Part shown: positions 1-7,516 of the stretch, piece after piece
Numbering within the stretch: position 1 is the first letter of the stretch
How the letters are laid out: each line of letters opens with the position of its first letter
DNA from: JAXHUM01 sp034189325
GTDB lineage: Bacteria; Desulfobacterota; DSM-4660; Desulfatiglandales; Desulfatiglandaceae
Direction: 5' to 3'
DNA: 35,286 nt
Assembly: GCA_034189325.1 (NCBI GenBank)
Contig: JAXHUM010000011.1
Location: forward strand, 1 to 35,286
Notes under the pieces: generated by a model
Database searches by the model: none
What the model was told of the DNA's origin: nothing
What the model saw: only the letters and a program-made list of their open reading frames with translations
Translations under genes and position numbers: made by a program

Positions 1-105
1 AAAATCAGAAAATATGCACGAGCACTGAAGGAGAGTGTACCCCAGAAAAGTCCCTACTATGAACTGGTTGAGAAAATCCATAAAGAAGCCCAAAAGCATA
101 TATAG
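1..105 (+). CDS. C-terminal fragment of an unidentified protein
   Basis: An open frame enters from the left edge and stops at TAG 103-105, giving 34 residues that end in EKIHKEAQKHI. The piece is rich in Lys, Glu and Tyr and looks like an amphipathic helical tail. It is too short to assign to a family. It lies 60 bases ahead of the next plus-strand gene, so the two may be co-transcribed. The frame is uninterrupted from base 1, but there is no homology evidence that it is coding. Confidence 0.4.
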   Translation, partial: KIRKYARALKESVPQKSPYYELVEKIHKEAQKHI

Positions 106-165
106 ATCCCTGACCTTCTCCCCCTGGGGTGGTCGGGCATTGACTTCGACCTCACGGAGGACGCG

Positions 166-588
166 ATGAGGGTCATTGTCACGGTGGGGCTATGTCTCAC
201 ACTTATCTTGAGCATCATGTGTGCGGCTCACGCTACCGAAGAAGGTGAGGGAAAAGCCCCCTCTTACGTGGGGAAATGGCTTAGAATAAAAAAATACGCC
301 AACGGAAAATCGCTCAAGGTAAATGAAACTGCGACGCTCGTCCTGACAGAGGATTCTTTTACATCGGATTCCAGAGGGGTCCCAGGGGCCGAATGCACCA
401 ATTCCGGGAGACTCACCATAGATGGCAATAAGATGACCATGAAAGTGACTGCCTCGACATGCCCAAGCATCATCACCGTAGGATCGATCGTCCAGAGCAC
501 CTATTCCGTGTCGACAGATTGGAGGCGTTTGACCATAACAAATACGGAATGGGGATACACCTACAAGGAAGTTTTGAAAAGGCAGTAG
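166..588 (+). CDS. small exported protein of unknown function, lipocalin-like pattern
   Basis: This encodes 140 residues. The first 23 or so form a clear Sec signal peptide: Arg at position 2, a hydrophobic core, and AHA before the likely cleavage site. The mature part starts near a YVGKW stretch and continues with alternating beta-type segments (TATLVLTEDSF, GRLTIDGNKMTMKV, RLTITNTEWGYTY). This resembles small lipocalin-like periplasmic domains, but I do not recognise a named family. Two cysteines (ECTNSG and STCPS) could form a disulfide. The ATG is preceded by a strong GGAGG six bases upstream, which supports this start. The function is unknown. Confidence 0.7.
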   Translation: MRVIVTVGLCLTLILSIMCAAHATEEGEGKAPSYVGKWLRIKKYANGKSLKVNETATLVLTEDSFTSDSRGVPGAECTNSGRLTIDGNKMTMKVTASTCPSIITVGSIVQSTYSVSTDWRRLTITNTEWGYTYKEVLKRQ

Positions 589-717
589 CCTCTTTTCGGC
601 TCTGTGATCTGCTCCCGCAAAAACCCCCTTATCATCCGGTGATGCCTTGAAGGGAGACTCTAGAACCGACGACGGGTTTCCAAGACGAGAAAAAAAGAGA
701 ATCGGATTGCATGACGA

Positions 718-792
718 TGGTGGGCGGTGCGGGATTTGAACCCGCGACTTCCACCGTGTGAGGATGGCACTCTCCCGCTGAGTTAACCGCCC
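718..792 (-). tRNA. tRNA-Val (anticodon CAC)
   Basis: Read on the minus strand this folds as a complete cloverleaf. It has a 7-bp acceptor (GGGCGGT/ACCGCCC), a D arm (ACTC/GAGT), an anticodon stem (CCATC/GGTGG) with loop CTCACAC, and a T arm (GCGGG TTCAAAT CCCGC). The anticodon is CAC, which reads the Val codon GUG. The discriminator A is followed by an encoded CCA (bases 718-720). It stands alone, about 93 bases beyond the end of rluB. Confidence 0.97.
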
Positions 793-841
793 AGATCTTT
801 CAAGGGAATTACTAATATAAGCCTAATTAATACAAGACACC

Positions 842-884
842 CTGTTTATTGTAAACAAAAAAATGCCTTCTCATCTGGACAGGC
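842..884 (-). terminator. weak terminator-like sequence after rluB
   Basis: On the minus strand, just after the rluB stop, GCCT...AGGC can pair over 4 bp and is followed by ATTTTTTT. A second hairpin, TGTTTA-CAA-TAAACA, follows. The first stem is short, so factor-independent termination is only possible here, not clear. The same 93-base gap must also hold the promoter of the tRNA-Val gene. Confidence 0.3.
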
Positions 885-885
885 G

Positions 886-1674
886 CTAGATCAAGCCTAC
901 CAGACGCTTCAAAGAGATCACCTCTTCCTCTTCCAGCAGACGGTAAGCGCCTACTTTTAAATCCCCAAGCATCAGATTGCCGAAACCGGTTCGCGCGAGG
1001 TGGAGGACCTTGTACCCCACGACATCCAGCATCCGTCTCACCTGTCGGGACTTTCCCCTTGTAATAGTCATCCTGATGATGCTCCTGTTATCGTCACGCG
1101 CCACTACCACGGCCTTGGATCTGCCGCTGAATCCATCTTCGAGCCTGATGCCTTTCCTCAACCGGCTGACGGCATCATCGGATATACGACCGTCAACGGT
1201 CACTTTGTAGGTACGGGGTACCTGATATTTCGGGTGCGTTAGGCGATAGGCCCACTCTCCGTCGTTGGTGAATAGCAGGAGTCCGATCGTGTCAAAGTCA
1301 AGACGCCCCACAGGATAGACTCTTTCAGGGATATCTTTCAAGAGACTCAATACAAGAGGTCTTCCCTCGGGATCATTAAACGAGCAGATATAGCCAAAGG
1401 GCTTGTTAAGCACTAGGTAGGTACGCATGGAAGGGCTTGGGATTTCTTTGTTATCCACACTTATGCGATCAACGCCCCAAACCGCCTTTAATCCAGGCTC
1501 GGAAATCACACGATCATTGACCTTGACCCTTCTCAATCTGATCATCTCATCTGCCTTCCGTCTTGATGTGACGCCGGCCAAAGAGAGTATCTGGTTAATT
1601 CTCCGAAGGGTCGGAGGGTCCTTCTTCTGTTGATTTTTCCGTATCAACGGCGGTTTGTTCATCCCCTGTCTCAT
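886..1674 (-). CDS. rluB: 23S rRNA pseudouridine synthase, RluB/RsuA family
   Basis: This encodes 262 residues. An N-terminal S4 RNA-binding domain (about residues 24-80, INQILSLAGVTSRR) is followed by an RsuA/RluB-type pseudouridine synthase domain. The catalytic Asp sits in GRLDFDTIGLLL, and the family end motif RQVRRM is present. The family isomerises a specific uridine in 23S rRNA (RluB) or 16S rRNA (RsuA). RluB fits better because the gene follows scpAB, a common arrangement. The ATG has GGAGGG eight bases upstream. The start lies 80 bases inside scpB, a long overlap, and the first 20 or so residues are a basic extension before the S4 domain. Confidence 0.9.
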   Translation of the reverse strand: MRQGMNKPPLIRKNQQKKDPPTLRRINQILSLAGVTSRRKADEMIRLRRVKVNDRVISEPGLKAVWGVDRISVDNKEIPSPSMRTYLVLNKPFGYICSFNDPEGRPLVLSLLKDIPERVYPVGRLDFDTIGLLLFTNDGEWAYRLTHPKYQVPRTYKVTVDGRISDDAVSRLRKGIRLEDGFSGRSKAVVVARDDNRSIIRMTITRGKSRQVRRMLDVVGYKVLHLARTGFGNLMLGDLKVGAYRLLEEEEVISLKRLVGLI

Positions 1675-2239
1675 TACCTTGTCCCTCCTCGATCACGGCA
1701 GTACCCTGATCCTCTTCAGTACCCAATTCTTTAATCTCCTTCAGCTTGGGCAATGACTGGAGGTTTTTGAGATCAAAGACCTCCAGAAACTTCTTTGTTG
1801 TTCCGTACAGAAGAGGCCTACCGGGAAGATTCTTCCGCCCCACAATTCGAAGCACCCCTTTTTCCAGGAGGGTCCGTAATATTCCTCCGACATCCACGCC
1901 CCTGAGCCTCTCGATTTCCTGCCGGAGTACCGGCTGCTTGTAGGCGACTATGGCCAGCGTCTCGAGGGCTGCTCGCGATAGTCGAGCGGGAGAGGTCTTC
2001 AGCATCTGCAGGATATAGGGCGCATACTGTGACTGTGTTCTGAATTGATACCCCCCGGCGACCTCTTTGAGGAGAAAACTCCTGGCCATGCTGTCATATT
2101 CCTCTTGGAGTTCCTTGATAGCCTCTGAAATACGAGTCGAATCCTCTTCCGGTAAGGCTGACTGAATGTCAAGGATTGTTAGCGGCTTGTCGGAAGCAAA
2201 CAAAAGGGCCTCTATGATCAGGTTAAGGGACATATCCAT
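1595..2239 (-). CDS. scpB: segregation and condensation protein B
   Basis: This is the kleisin-associated winged-helix protein that joins ScpA and SMC in the bacterial condensin complex for chromosome compaction and segregation. The family N-terminus IIEALLFASDKPLT and the conserved core SRAALETLAIVAYKQPV, then the RGVD segment and a LPGRPLLYGTT-type stretch, are visible. The last 35 or so residues are an acidic, low-complexity tail (EEDQGTAVIEEGQGNE), which is common in ScpB. I chose ATG 2239. A TTG at 2251, overlapping the scpA stop as TTGA, would add four residues (MRQK) and cannot be excluded. The 3' end overlaps rluB. Confidence 0.93.
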   Translation of the reverse strand: MDMSLNLIIEALLFASDKPLTILDIQSALPEEDSTRISEAIKELQEEYDSMARSFLLKEVAGGYQFRTQSQYAPYILQMLKTSPARLSRAALETLAIVAYKQPVLRQEIERLRGVDVGGILRTLLEKGVLRIVGRKNLPGRPLLYGTTKKFLEVFDLKNLQSLPKLKEIKELGTEEDQGTAVIEEGQGNETGDEQTAVDTEKSTEEGPSDPSEN

Positions 2240-2247
2240 TTTTTGTC

Positions 2248-2964
2248 TCAATCTTCTTCAAAACAGGGAGTCAGTTTGATGTCACTGTGGGGGGTTGACT
2301 GAAAAATCCTTACCAGACCCATGTGGACCAGTTCCAAGAGGGCCAGAAAAGTCACAATGTATTCGGAAACGACTCTGTCTTCCACAAAAAGTTGGACGAA
2401 TAACATTGTTCCTTTTTCTTTCAGACATGTGATGATGTGTTCTATTTTCTCTTTGACCGACCATTGCTCCAGGCGAAGCTGGAGTTGAACACCCGGCAAT
2501 GTCCTGTCCATGACCTGTTTGAACGCGTCGATGAGTTGAAAGAGGTTCACATCCAACGGGGCCCCTTCCTCCTTAATGTGCGACCGGAAATCAAGCGGAA
2601 CCTGCCGGCAGAAAACGTCTCTTTCAAGGAGGTCTCTCTCTGAGAGATCTCCCGCAATCTCTCTATAGCTCATATATTCAAGAAGGGGTCTGACGATCTC
2701 ATTATGGAGATCTTCGTCCACAGTGTCGTCGTTTGACTCGGGAAGCAGCATCTTTGATTTCAGGTGAACAAGAGTCGAGGCCATAAGGAGGAAATCTCCC
2801 GCCACGTTGATATTAAGAACCTTCATCATTTCGATATATTCCAGATACTGATCCGCGATAGTAGCGATCGGAATGTCGAAGATGTCGACCTCGTTCTTGT
2901 TGATCAGATGAAGGAGCAGATCCAGAGGTCCTTCAAATATTTCGAGTTTTATCTCATAAACCAT
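2248..2964 (-). CDS. scpA: segregation and condensation protein A
   Basis: This 238-residue kleisin subunit of the SMC-ScpAB condensin bridges the SMC heads. The family N-terminus is plain: FEGPLDLLLHLINKNEVDIFDIPIATIADQYLEY, read in parts as FEGPLDLLLHLI and DIFDIPI. Next comes the LVHLKSKMLLP segment and a C-terminal winged-helix region (VVSEYIVTFLALLELVHMGLV). The length is close to usual. The gene is 38 bases downstream of trpS and touches scpB, so translation of the two Scp proteins is probably coupled. No strong Shine-Dalgarno sequence sits directly before the ATG. Confidence 0.95.
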   Translation of the reverse strand: MVYEIKLEIFEGPLDLLLHLINKNEVDIFDIPIATIADQYLEYIEMMKVLNINVAGDFLLMASTLVHLKSKMLLPESNDDTVDEDLHNEIVRPLLEYMSYREIAGDLSERDLLERDVFCRQVPLDFRSHIKEEGAPLDVNLFQLIDAFKQVMDRTLPGVQLQLRLEQWSVKEKIEHIITCLKEKGTMLFVQLFVEDRVVSEYIVTFLALLELVHMGLVRIFQSTPHSDIKLTPCFEED

Positions 2965-3002
2965 GTTTGAAATCGGCGCAGCCCCCTTTGAATATCATGG
3001 CT

Positions 3003-3986
3003 TTAGATCTTCACCGCCTCCCGGACTTCCCCCATGGTCTCCCGAGCGATTGTCCTGACCTTACAATTGCCCTCTTCAACGATTTCCTTTACTTTGGCCA
3101 CATCGGATTCCAGCTCTCTTCTTTTTTCCCTCACCGGTTCAAGGCCATTTTTTAGATTCTGGGCCATCAATTTCTTGCATTCCACACAACCAATCTCTGC
3201 AGATCGGCATTCCCTGTTGATCCTCTCGACGGTTTCATGGTCGGTATATATCTCATGGAGCGTAAAGACATTGCAGACATCCGGGTCCCCGGGATCATTT
3301 CGCCTGGCGCGCTGGGGATCAGTGACCATCTGTCCCACCTTTTGATCAATCATCTCATCACTATCGGTAAGAAATATGGCATTGTCGTAACTCTTGCTCA
3401 TTTTCCGCCTGTCAATGCCCAAGAGCCTTGACATAGGGGCAAGAAGCACCTCTGGAATCGGAAAGACACTACCGTACAGGTAATTAAAACGTCGCGCTAT
3501 CTCCCTGGTCAGCTCCACGTGAGGGGCCTGATCCTCTCCGACAGGGACGCCGTTGGCCTTATACATCAAGATGTCGGCGGCCTGCAAAACCGGGTACCCC
3601 AGGAACCCGTATGTTAACAGGTCCTTCTGGCTGAGTTCACGGATCTGTTCCTTGTAGGTGGGGTTTCTCTCAAGCCATGCAAGAGGCGTGGACATTGAAA
3701 ATATCAAGTGCAGTTCGGCATGCTCTTTTATCTGGGACTGGATAAAGAAAGTGGATATTTCAGGATCCAGGCCTACCGAAATCCAGTCCATAATGATGTC
3801 GTAAGTGGATTCTCTAATGATATCCGTATGGGAGTATTCGCTGGTCAGTGCATGCCAGTCGGCAATAAAATAGAAACACTCGTATTCTGTTTGAAGCTGT
3901 CTCCAATTGAGGAGGGCCCCATGCAGATGTCCCAGGTGCAACTTTCCCGTCGGTCGCATACCACTCACAATTCTCCGTCTCTTCAT
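3003..3986 (-). CDS. trpS: tryptophanyl-tRNA synthetase with iron-sulfur cluster motif
   Basis: A 327-residue class I synthetase that charges tRNA-Trp. The HIGH-type motif is HLGH (residues 17-20) and the KMSKS loop is exact (195-199). The adenylate-binding region contains GEDQAPHVELTREIARRFN, a TrpRS hallmark. The anticodon-binding part has four cysteines (238, 260, 267, 270) spaced C-x21-C-x6-C-x2-C, ending in GCVECKK. Thermotoga maritima TrpRS binds a [4Fe-4S] cluster with nearly the same spacing (x22, x6, x2, from memory), so this is probably an Fe-S TrpRS. It heads the trpS-scpA-scpB-rluB group. AGGGG lies upstream of the ATG. Confidence 0.95.
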   Translation of the reverse strand: MKRRRIVSGMRPTGKLHLGHLHGALLNWRQLQTEYECFYFIADWHALTSEYSHTDIIRESTYDIIMDWISVGLDPEISTFFIQSQIKEHAELHLIFSMSTPLAWLERNPTYKEQIRELSQKDLLTYGFLGYPVLQAADILMYKANGVPVGEDQAPHVELTREIARRFNYLYGSVFPIPEVLLAPMSRLLGIDRRKMSKSYDNAIFLTDSDEMIDQKVGQMVTDPQRARRNDPGDPDVCNVFTLHEIYTDHETVERINRECRSAEIGCVECKKLMAQNLKNGLEPVREKRRELESDVAKVKEIVEEGNCKVRTIARETMGEVREAVKI

Positions 3987-4089
3987 ACTTAAAAACCCCT
4001 TGTTGTCTATTTTGTTTATCTACTTGAGATGCTCATAGTCGGTCTCTCGGCCCACATCAACGCCTCGCCACCTGCTGTTTTGGAAACCT

Positions 4090-6768
4090 TCAATTGAGAA
4101 ATGTCTCCTTTACGTAAAGCAGTTCATCTTCTCGGGTCTTGGTAAGGCCGTTCAGTTTCACCTCAAGGAGCCTGTCAAAGACCTCCTTGAAGACAGGGCC
4201 TGGCATGAGGCCCAGGCTGATGAGATCTTTGCCGCTCAACTGACTCTTGACACCCTTCAGCTTGGTGAAAAACGTCGAGATTAGTCGCTTTGCCTTTTCG
4301 TTTCCCACCCTTGCCATAATGTAGAGCAGTGTCTCTGTATCATATGGAGCAAGCAATGTATAGAGGTGAAAATTGTCTGCATCAAACCTGTAAAGGACAT
4401 CGGAAAGGGTGTTCGCGCTTTCTCTCTGGTTAGTCATTCTACGGGCTTCTGAATCGGTCATTCCCAACTTTGGTATCAGGCTGTTGAATGAGGATGGGCC
4501 CATCGAAGAGGTCAATCCATAGAAGTATACCTTCCATGGGTCGAATCTCTCCTCAAGGTACAGCAGGTTGTACCAGGCAATGACTCGTCTGACCTCTTCC
4601 AGCAGACCCTGAAGCCTTGGCGTGAAATTTATTTCCGATGAGACGAATTGGAGTAAGTCAAATTCGTTCATCCTTTCAATCGCTTTGAGAGGGTCCTCCT
4701 CTTTAAGAATAGCTGTCAGCTCCAAGAAAAACCTTGGACTCGAAAACTCCTTGCTGGCGTTGATCTTCACGGCGTTCTTGATTAATAAGAGGGTCAGCTT
4801 TCCTATCTTAAAACCGAAACGCTGTTCAAATCGGATGGCCCGTAGGACCCTTGTAAAATCTTCAACAAAGCTCAGGTTATGAAGTACTCTCAAGACCTTT
4901 TCTTTGATATCTCTCTGGCCGTCAAAATAATCGATAAGCGTTCCATAGTGCCGTTTGTTAAGCTTTACGGCAAGAGTGTTGATCGTAAAGTCGCGCCTAT
5001 AGAGATCCAGTTTGAGCGATCCGGTCTCAACGATGGGAGGAGCCCCAGGGGTCTCATAATACTCCACTCTGGCTGTGGCCACGTCAACCTTGAAACCGTC
5101 AGCAAAGATAAGTACGGCTGTCCCGAATTTTCTATGACTCCTGACTCGCACCTCGTGGTGATCGGCAAATTCATGAGCAAACTTTATCCCGTCACCTTCA
5201 ATGACGATATCCACGTCAAAATTATCTCGTTTCAGGAATATATCTCGTACCAGTCCCCCGACAAGATAGGCATTATACCCTAACATATCCGCCACATTAC
5301 CAACATTCTTGATGATCTGGATGACATCTCTATGCAGCCTCTCCTTCAGCATAATGGCCACATTTTTCTTTCTTATACCTGCACGTGTGTTCTTTGAGTT
5401 GTACAGGAATTCAGGAATCAGGGGGTCTCCCATCAGGATGTTGAGGAGGTCGGTTCTTGTAATGACGCCCAACACCTTTGTCTCCTCTACCACGGGAAGG
5501 ACCCGCAACCTTTTCCTTGTGATCAGTTCCTGAACCTCCTTGAGGGGGACATCCGGCCCGGTCGTCGAAAACTCAATGTTCATGTAATCTTTGACTTTGA
5601 TCTCGCCGAGATTGAAAAACACTGCTTTTTCGACAATCTGCCTGGTGATGTAACCTTTTAAGAGATCATGCTTATCCATGACCAACAAGACATTGATATT
5701 GTATCTCGTCATCAACCGGGCAGCCCTCTTCACGGTCTCATCAGGACCGATGTGAATGACGGGCGACGACATCATTTCAGAGGCGGTTTTGAGCGGATCA
5801 ACCCTGTTTCTCAAAAGCGCCTTGAGCGATCTTTCCACCTGGATCAGGGTCTTGTTCTTGATTGTGGCGGACGCCGCGTGAGGATGGCCTCCACCTCCCA
5901 GAGCGCCCACGATTTCAGCCACATTCACCTCACTGATCCGACTTCGTGCCACGAGGTATATGCGATGATCCATCTGGGCCATGGCAAAGACAACATCAAG
6001 ATTGTCCATCTCCATAAACTTGTGCACAAGAACTGCGAAATCTCCCACATACTCCTCTCGCACGACCTTGGCAATGACTATATCCTGGCCGTTGACGGCC
6101 AGGTTTTTTGCCGAGTGAATCAGGTCATTCAACAACCAGACCTGTTCCGCGGTGAGTTCTCTGGTCAGCATCTCCGATATGACATTGTGATCCGCTCCCT
6201 GTCCGGCCAACCAGGCAGCGGCTTCATAGTCACTAGGCGTCGTTGAGGAAAAGGTAAAAGAACCTGTGTCCTCATGGATTCCCAGACACATGATTGTGGC
6301 CTCGTCAGCAGAAATAGGGATTCTTCTTTCCCTGATAAGATCGGCCATAATGGCCGTGTTGGAGCCGCTTCTCCGGATAATTTCCAGATCTCCATGAACA
6401 TCATCTTTATTATCAGGATGATGATCATAAATGTGAATCTCGACCCCTTTCTTGCCAATAAGCCGCGAAAATTTACCTATCCTGCTCTTCTGTCTCGTAT
6501 CGACGAGGATCAGTCTTGTAACACGTTCAAAATCGACATTTTTTAGCTTTCCAAAATTAAAGAGGTACGAAGCGGAATTGAGAAAGAAGTCCCTGAGGTT
6601 CTTTTCTTGAGATCCGGAAAAGACCAGCGTTGCTTCGGGATAGAGCTTTCTTGCGGCTATCATAGAACCCAGTGCGTCGAAGTCGGCATTCACATGCGTC
6701 GTTATGATCTCGCCAGAGATCTTTGCCGACCCTCTCTGTCCTCTATTTTTGCTGTCCTGCCTTTCCAT
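4090..6768 (-). CDS. DHH phosphoesterase-CBS-nucleotidyltransferase fusion, probable A-adding tRNA nucleotidyltransferase
   Basis: An 892-residue three-part protein. Residues 20-320 are a DHH/DHHA1 phosphoesterase domain: HVNADFDALGS, the DHH triad at 115-117, HEDTGSF, and GGGGHPHAAS near 291-300. Residues 325-445 hold two CBS domains (MMSSPVIHIGPDETV and VKDYMNIEFSTTGPDV), which commonly bind adenine nucleotides. From about 480 onward is a class II polymerase beta-type head: VGGLVRDIFL with the DVD metal site at 518-520, then the template motif EDFTRVLRAIRF near 640. In bacteria with split CCA enzymes this architecture usually belongs to the A-adding enzyme, which puts the last A on tRNA 3' ends. 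A CC-adding partner would be elsewhere. Confidence 0.88.
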   Translation of the reverse strand: MERQDSKNRGQRGSAKISGEIITTHVNADFDALGSMIAARKLYPEATLVFSGSQEKNLRDFFLNSASYLFNFGKLKNVDFERVTRLILVDTRQKSRIGKFSRLIGKKGVEIHIYDHHPDNKDDVHGDLEIIRRSGSNTAIMADLIRERRIPISADEATIMCLGIHEDTGSFTFSSTTPSDYEAAAWLAGQGADHNVISEMLTRELTAEQVWLLNDLIHSAKNLAVNGQDIVIAKVVREEYVGDFAVLVHKFMEMDNLDVVFAMAQMDHRIYLVARSRISEVNVAEIVGALGGGGHPHAASATIKNKTLIQVERSLKALLRNRVDPLKTASEMMSSPVIHIGPDETVKRAARLMTRYNINVLLVMDKHDLLKGYITRQIVEKAVFFNLGEIKVKDYMNIEFSTTGPDVPLKEVQELITRKRLRVLPVVEETKVLGVITRTDLLNILMGDPLIPEFLYNSKNTRAGIRKKNVAIMLKERLHRDVIQIIKNVGNVADMLGYNAYLVGGLVRDIFLKRDNFDVDIVIEGDGIKFAHEFADHHEVRVRSHRKFGTAVLIFADGFKVDVATARVEYYETPGAPPIVETGSLKLDLYRRDFTINTLAVKLNKRHYGTLIDYFDGQRDIKEKVLRVLHNLSFVEDFTRVLRAIRFEQRFGFKIGKLTLLLIKNAVKINASKEFSSPRFFLELTAILKEEDPLKAIERMNEFDLLQFVSSEINFTPRLQGLLEEVRRVIAWYNLLYLEERFDPWKVYFYGLTSSMGPSSFNSLIPKLGMTDSEARRMTNQRESANTLSDVLYRFDADNFHLYTLLAPYDTETLLYIMARVGNEKAKRLISTFFTKLKGVKSQLSGKDLISLGLMPGPVFKEVFDRLLEVKLNGLTKTREDELLYVKETFLN

Positions 6769-7087
6769 ATCCGAATAATCATACCATTTTCAAGTACCGC
6801 TGTATAACATTTCAGGGCACGGTTTTTCCTTATTTCGACCGATTGTAGGCGTTGTGATGGCAAGAGGTTTGAGTCGTTGGAATTTGAACTCGGGAAAACT
6901 TACAGGGGGCGTGCTCAAAAAGGCTCATCAGAGGTGTACGGACGCACGGAAAATCGCCCGTGCGGAAAGAAGTATCCTTGGCGCGACCGGCATTCCTCCG
7001 GATGCCTGTGGGGCTGGAAAATGGCACGGCCGCTTAACTTATGAAAGGATCAGGCAAAAAAATTGGGGCTATCACGATATCCTTTAA
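6769..7087. other. 319-base gap with two strong hairpins, possible leader or small RNA
   Basis: No convincing gene fits here. Two perfect or near-perfect hairpins lie close together: CGCACGG/CCGTGCG (6943-6949 with 6958-6964, 8-nt loop) and GGCATTC/GGATGCC (6989-6995 with 7000-7006, 4-nt loop). The gap separates the dksA-like gene from the nucleotidyltransferase fusion, both on the minus strand, so it could be a 5' leader of the fusion gene or a stand-alone RNA. I compared it by eye with tRNA, SRP RNA, c-di-GMP and TPP riboswitch patterns and found no match. Confidence 0.3.
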
Positions 7088-7453
7088 TCACAGGCCCTTG
7101 ATGCGTTCGTCATTTTCCTGCATCTTCTTGCAGTCAATACACAAGGTCGTGACGGGACGGGCTTTTAATCTCTTTTCCGAGATATCCTCGCCGCACTCTT
7201 CACAAATACCGTATGTCCCGTTTTTGATTCTGTCCAAGGCATCCCTGACTTTTCTGATCAATTTTCTTTCCCTGTCACGAATTCTGAGTTCGAAATTCCT
7301 GTCAGATTCCATGGTCGCCCGGTCAGCGGGATCAGGGAAACTCTCACTCTGATCAGTCATGCCCGTCATGGTTTTGTTGGCCTCACTTAACAGTTCATCC
7401 AGCCTACCGTTAAGCAACTTCTCAAAGTATTCTCTCTTTTTTTTCGTCAGCAT
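7088..7453 (-). CDS. DksA/TraR-family zinc finger protein
   Basis: A 121-residue protein with an N-terminal helical, charged coiled-coil part (residues 1-80), a PADRATMESDRN-type stretch, and a C-terminal four-cysteine zinc finger: CEEC at about 86-89 and CIDC at about 107-110. This is the DksA fold. DksA binds in the RNA polymerase secondary channel and, with ppGpp, retunes initiation at rRNA and stress promoters. The DxxDA coiled-coil tip of E. coli DksA is only loosely matched (DPADRA), so whether it acts exactly like DksA is uncertain. It lies downstream of rpoZ-dnaJ with a 63-base gap and may be co-transcribed. Confidence 0.9.
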   Translation of the reverse strand: MLTKKKREYFEKLLNGRLDELLSEANKTMTGMTDQSESFPDPADRATMESDRNFELRIRDRERKLIRKVRDALDRIKNGTYGICEECGEDISEKRLKARPVTTLCIDCKKMQENDERIKGL

Positions 7454-7516
7454 AGTTCTCTAAGCACACCTGTTATCAATGGGCGTCCGGTATCAAACCA
7501 GGACAAAATAGCATCC

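Noticed and set aside
6880..6910. T-arm-like sequence (GAGTTCAAATTCC on the minus strand) suggesting a tRNA
   Set aside because: The flanking five bases do not pair and no acceptor or anticodon stem can be formed.
6854..7087. 77-codon plus-strand open frame in the gap before the dksA-like gene
   Set aside because: No ribosome site, no family features, and it runs across the two hairpins; composition looks non-coding.
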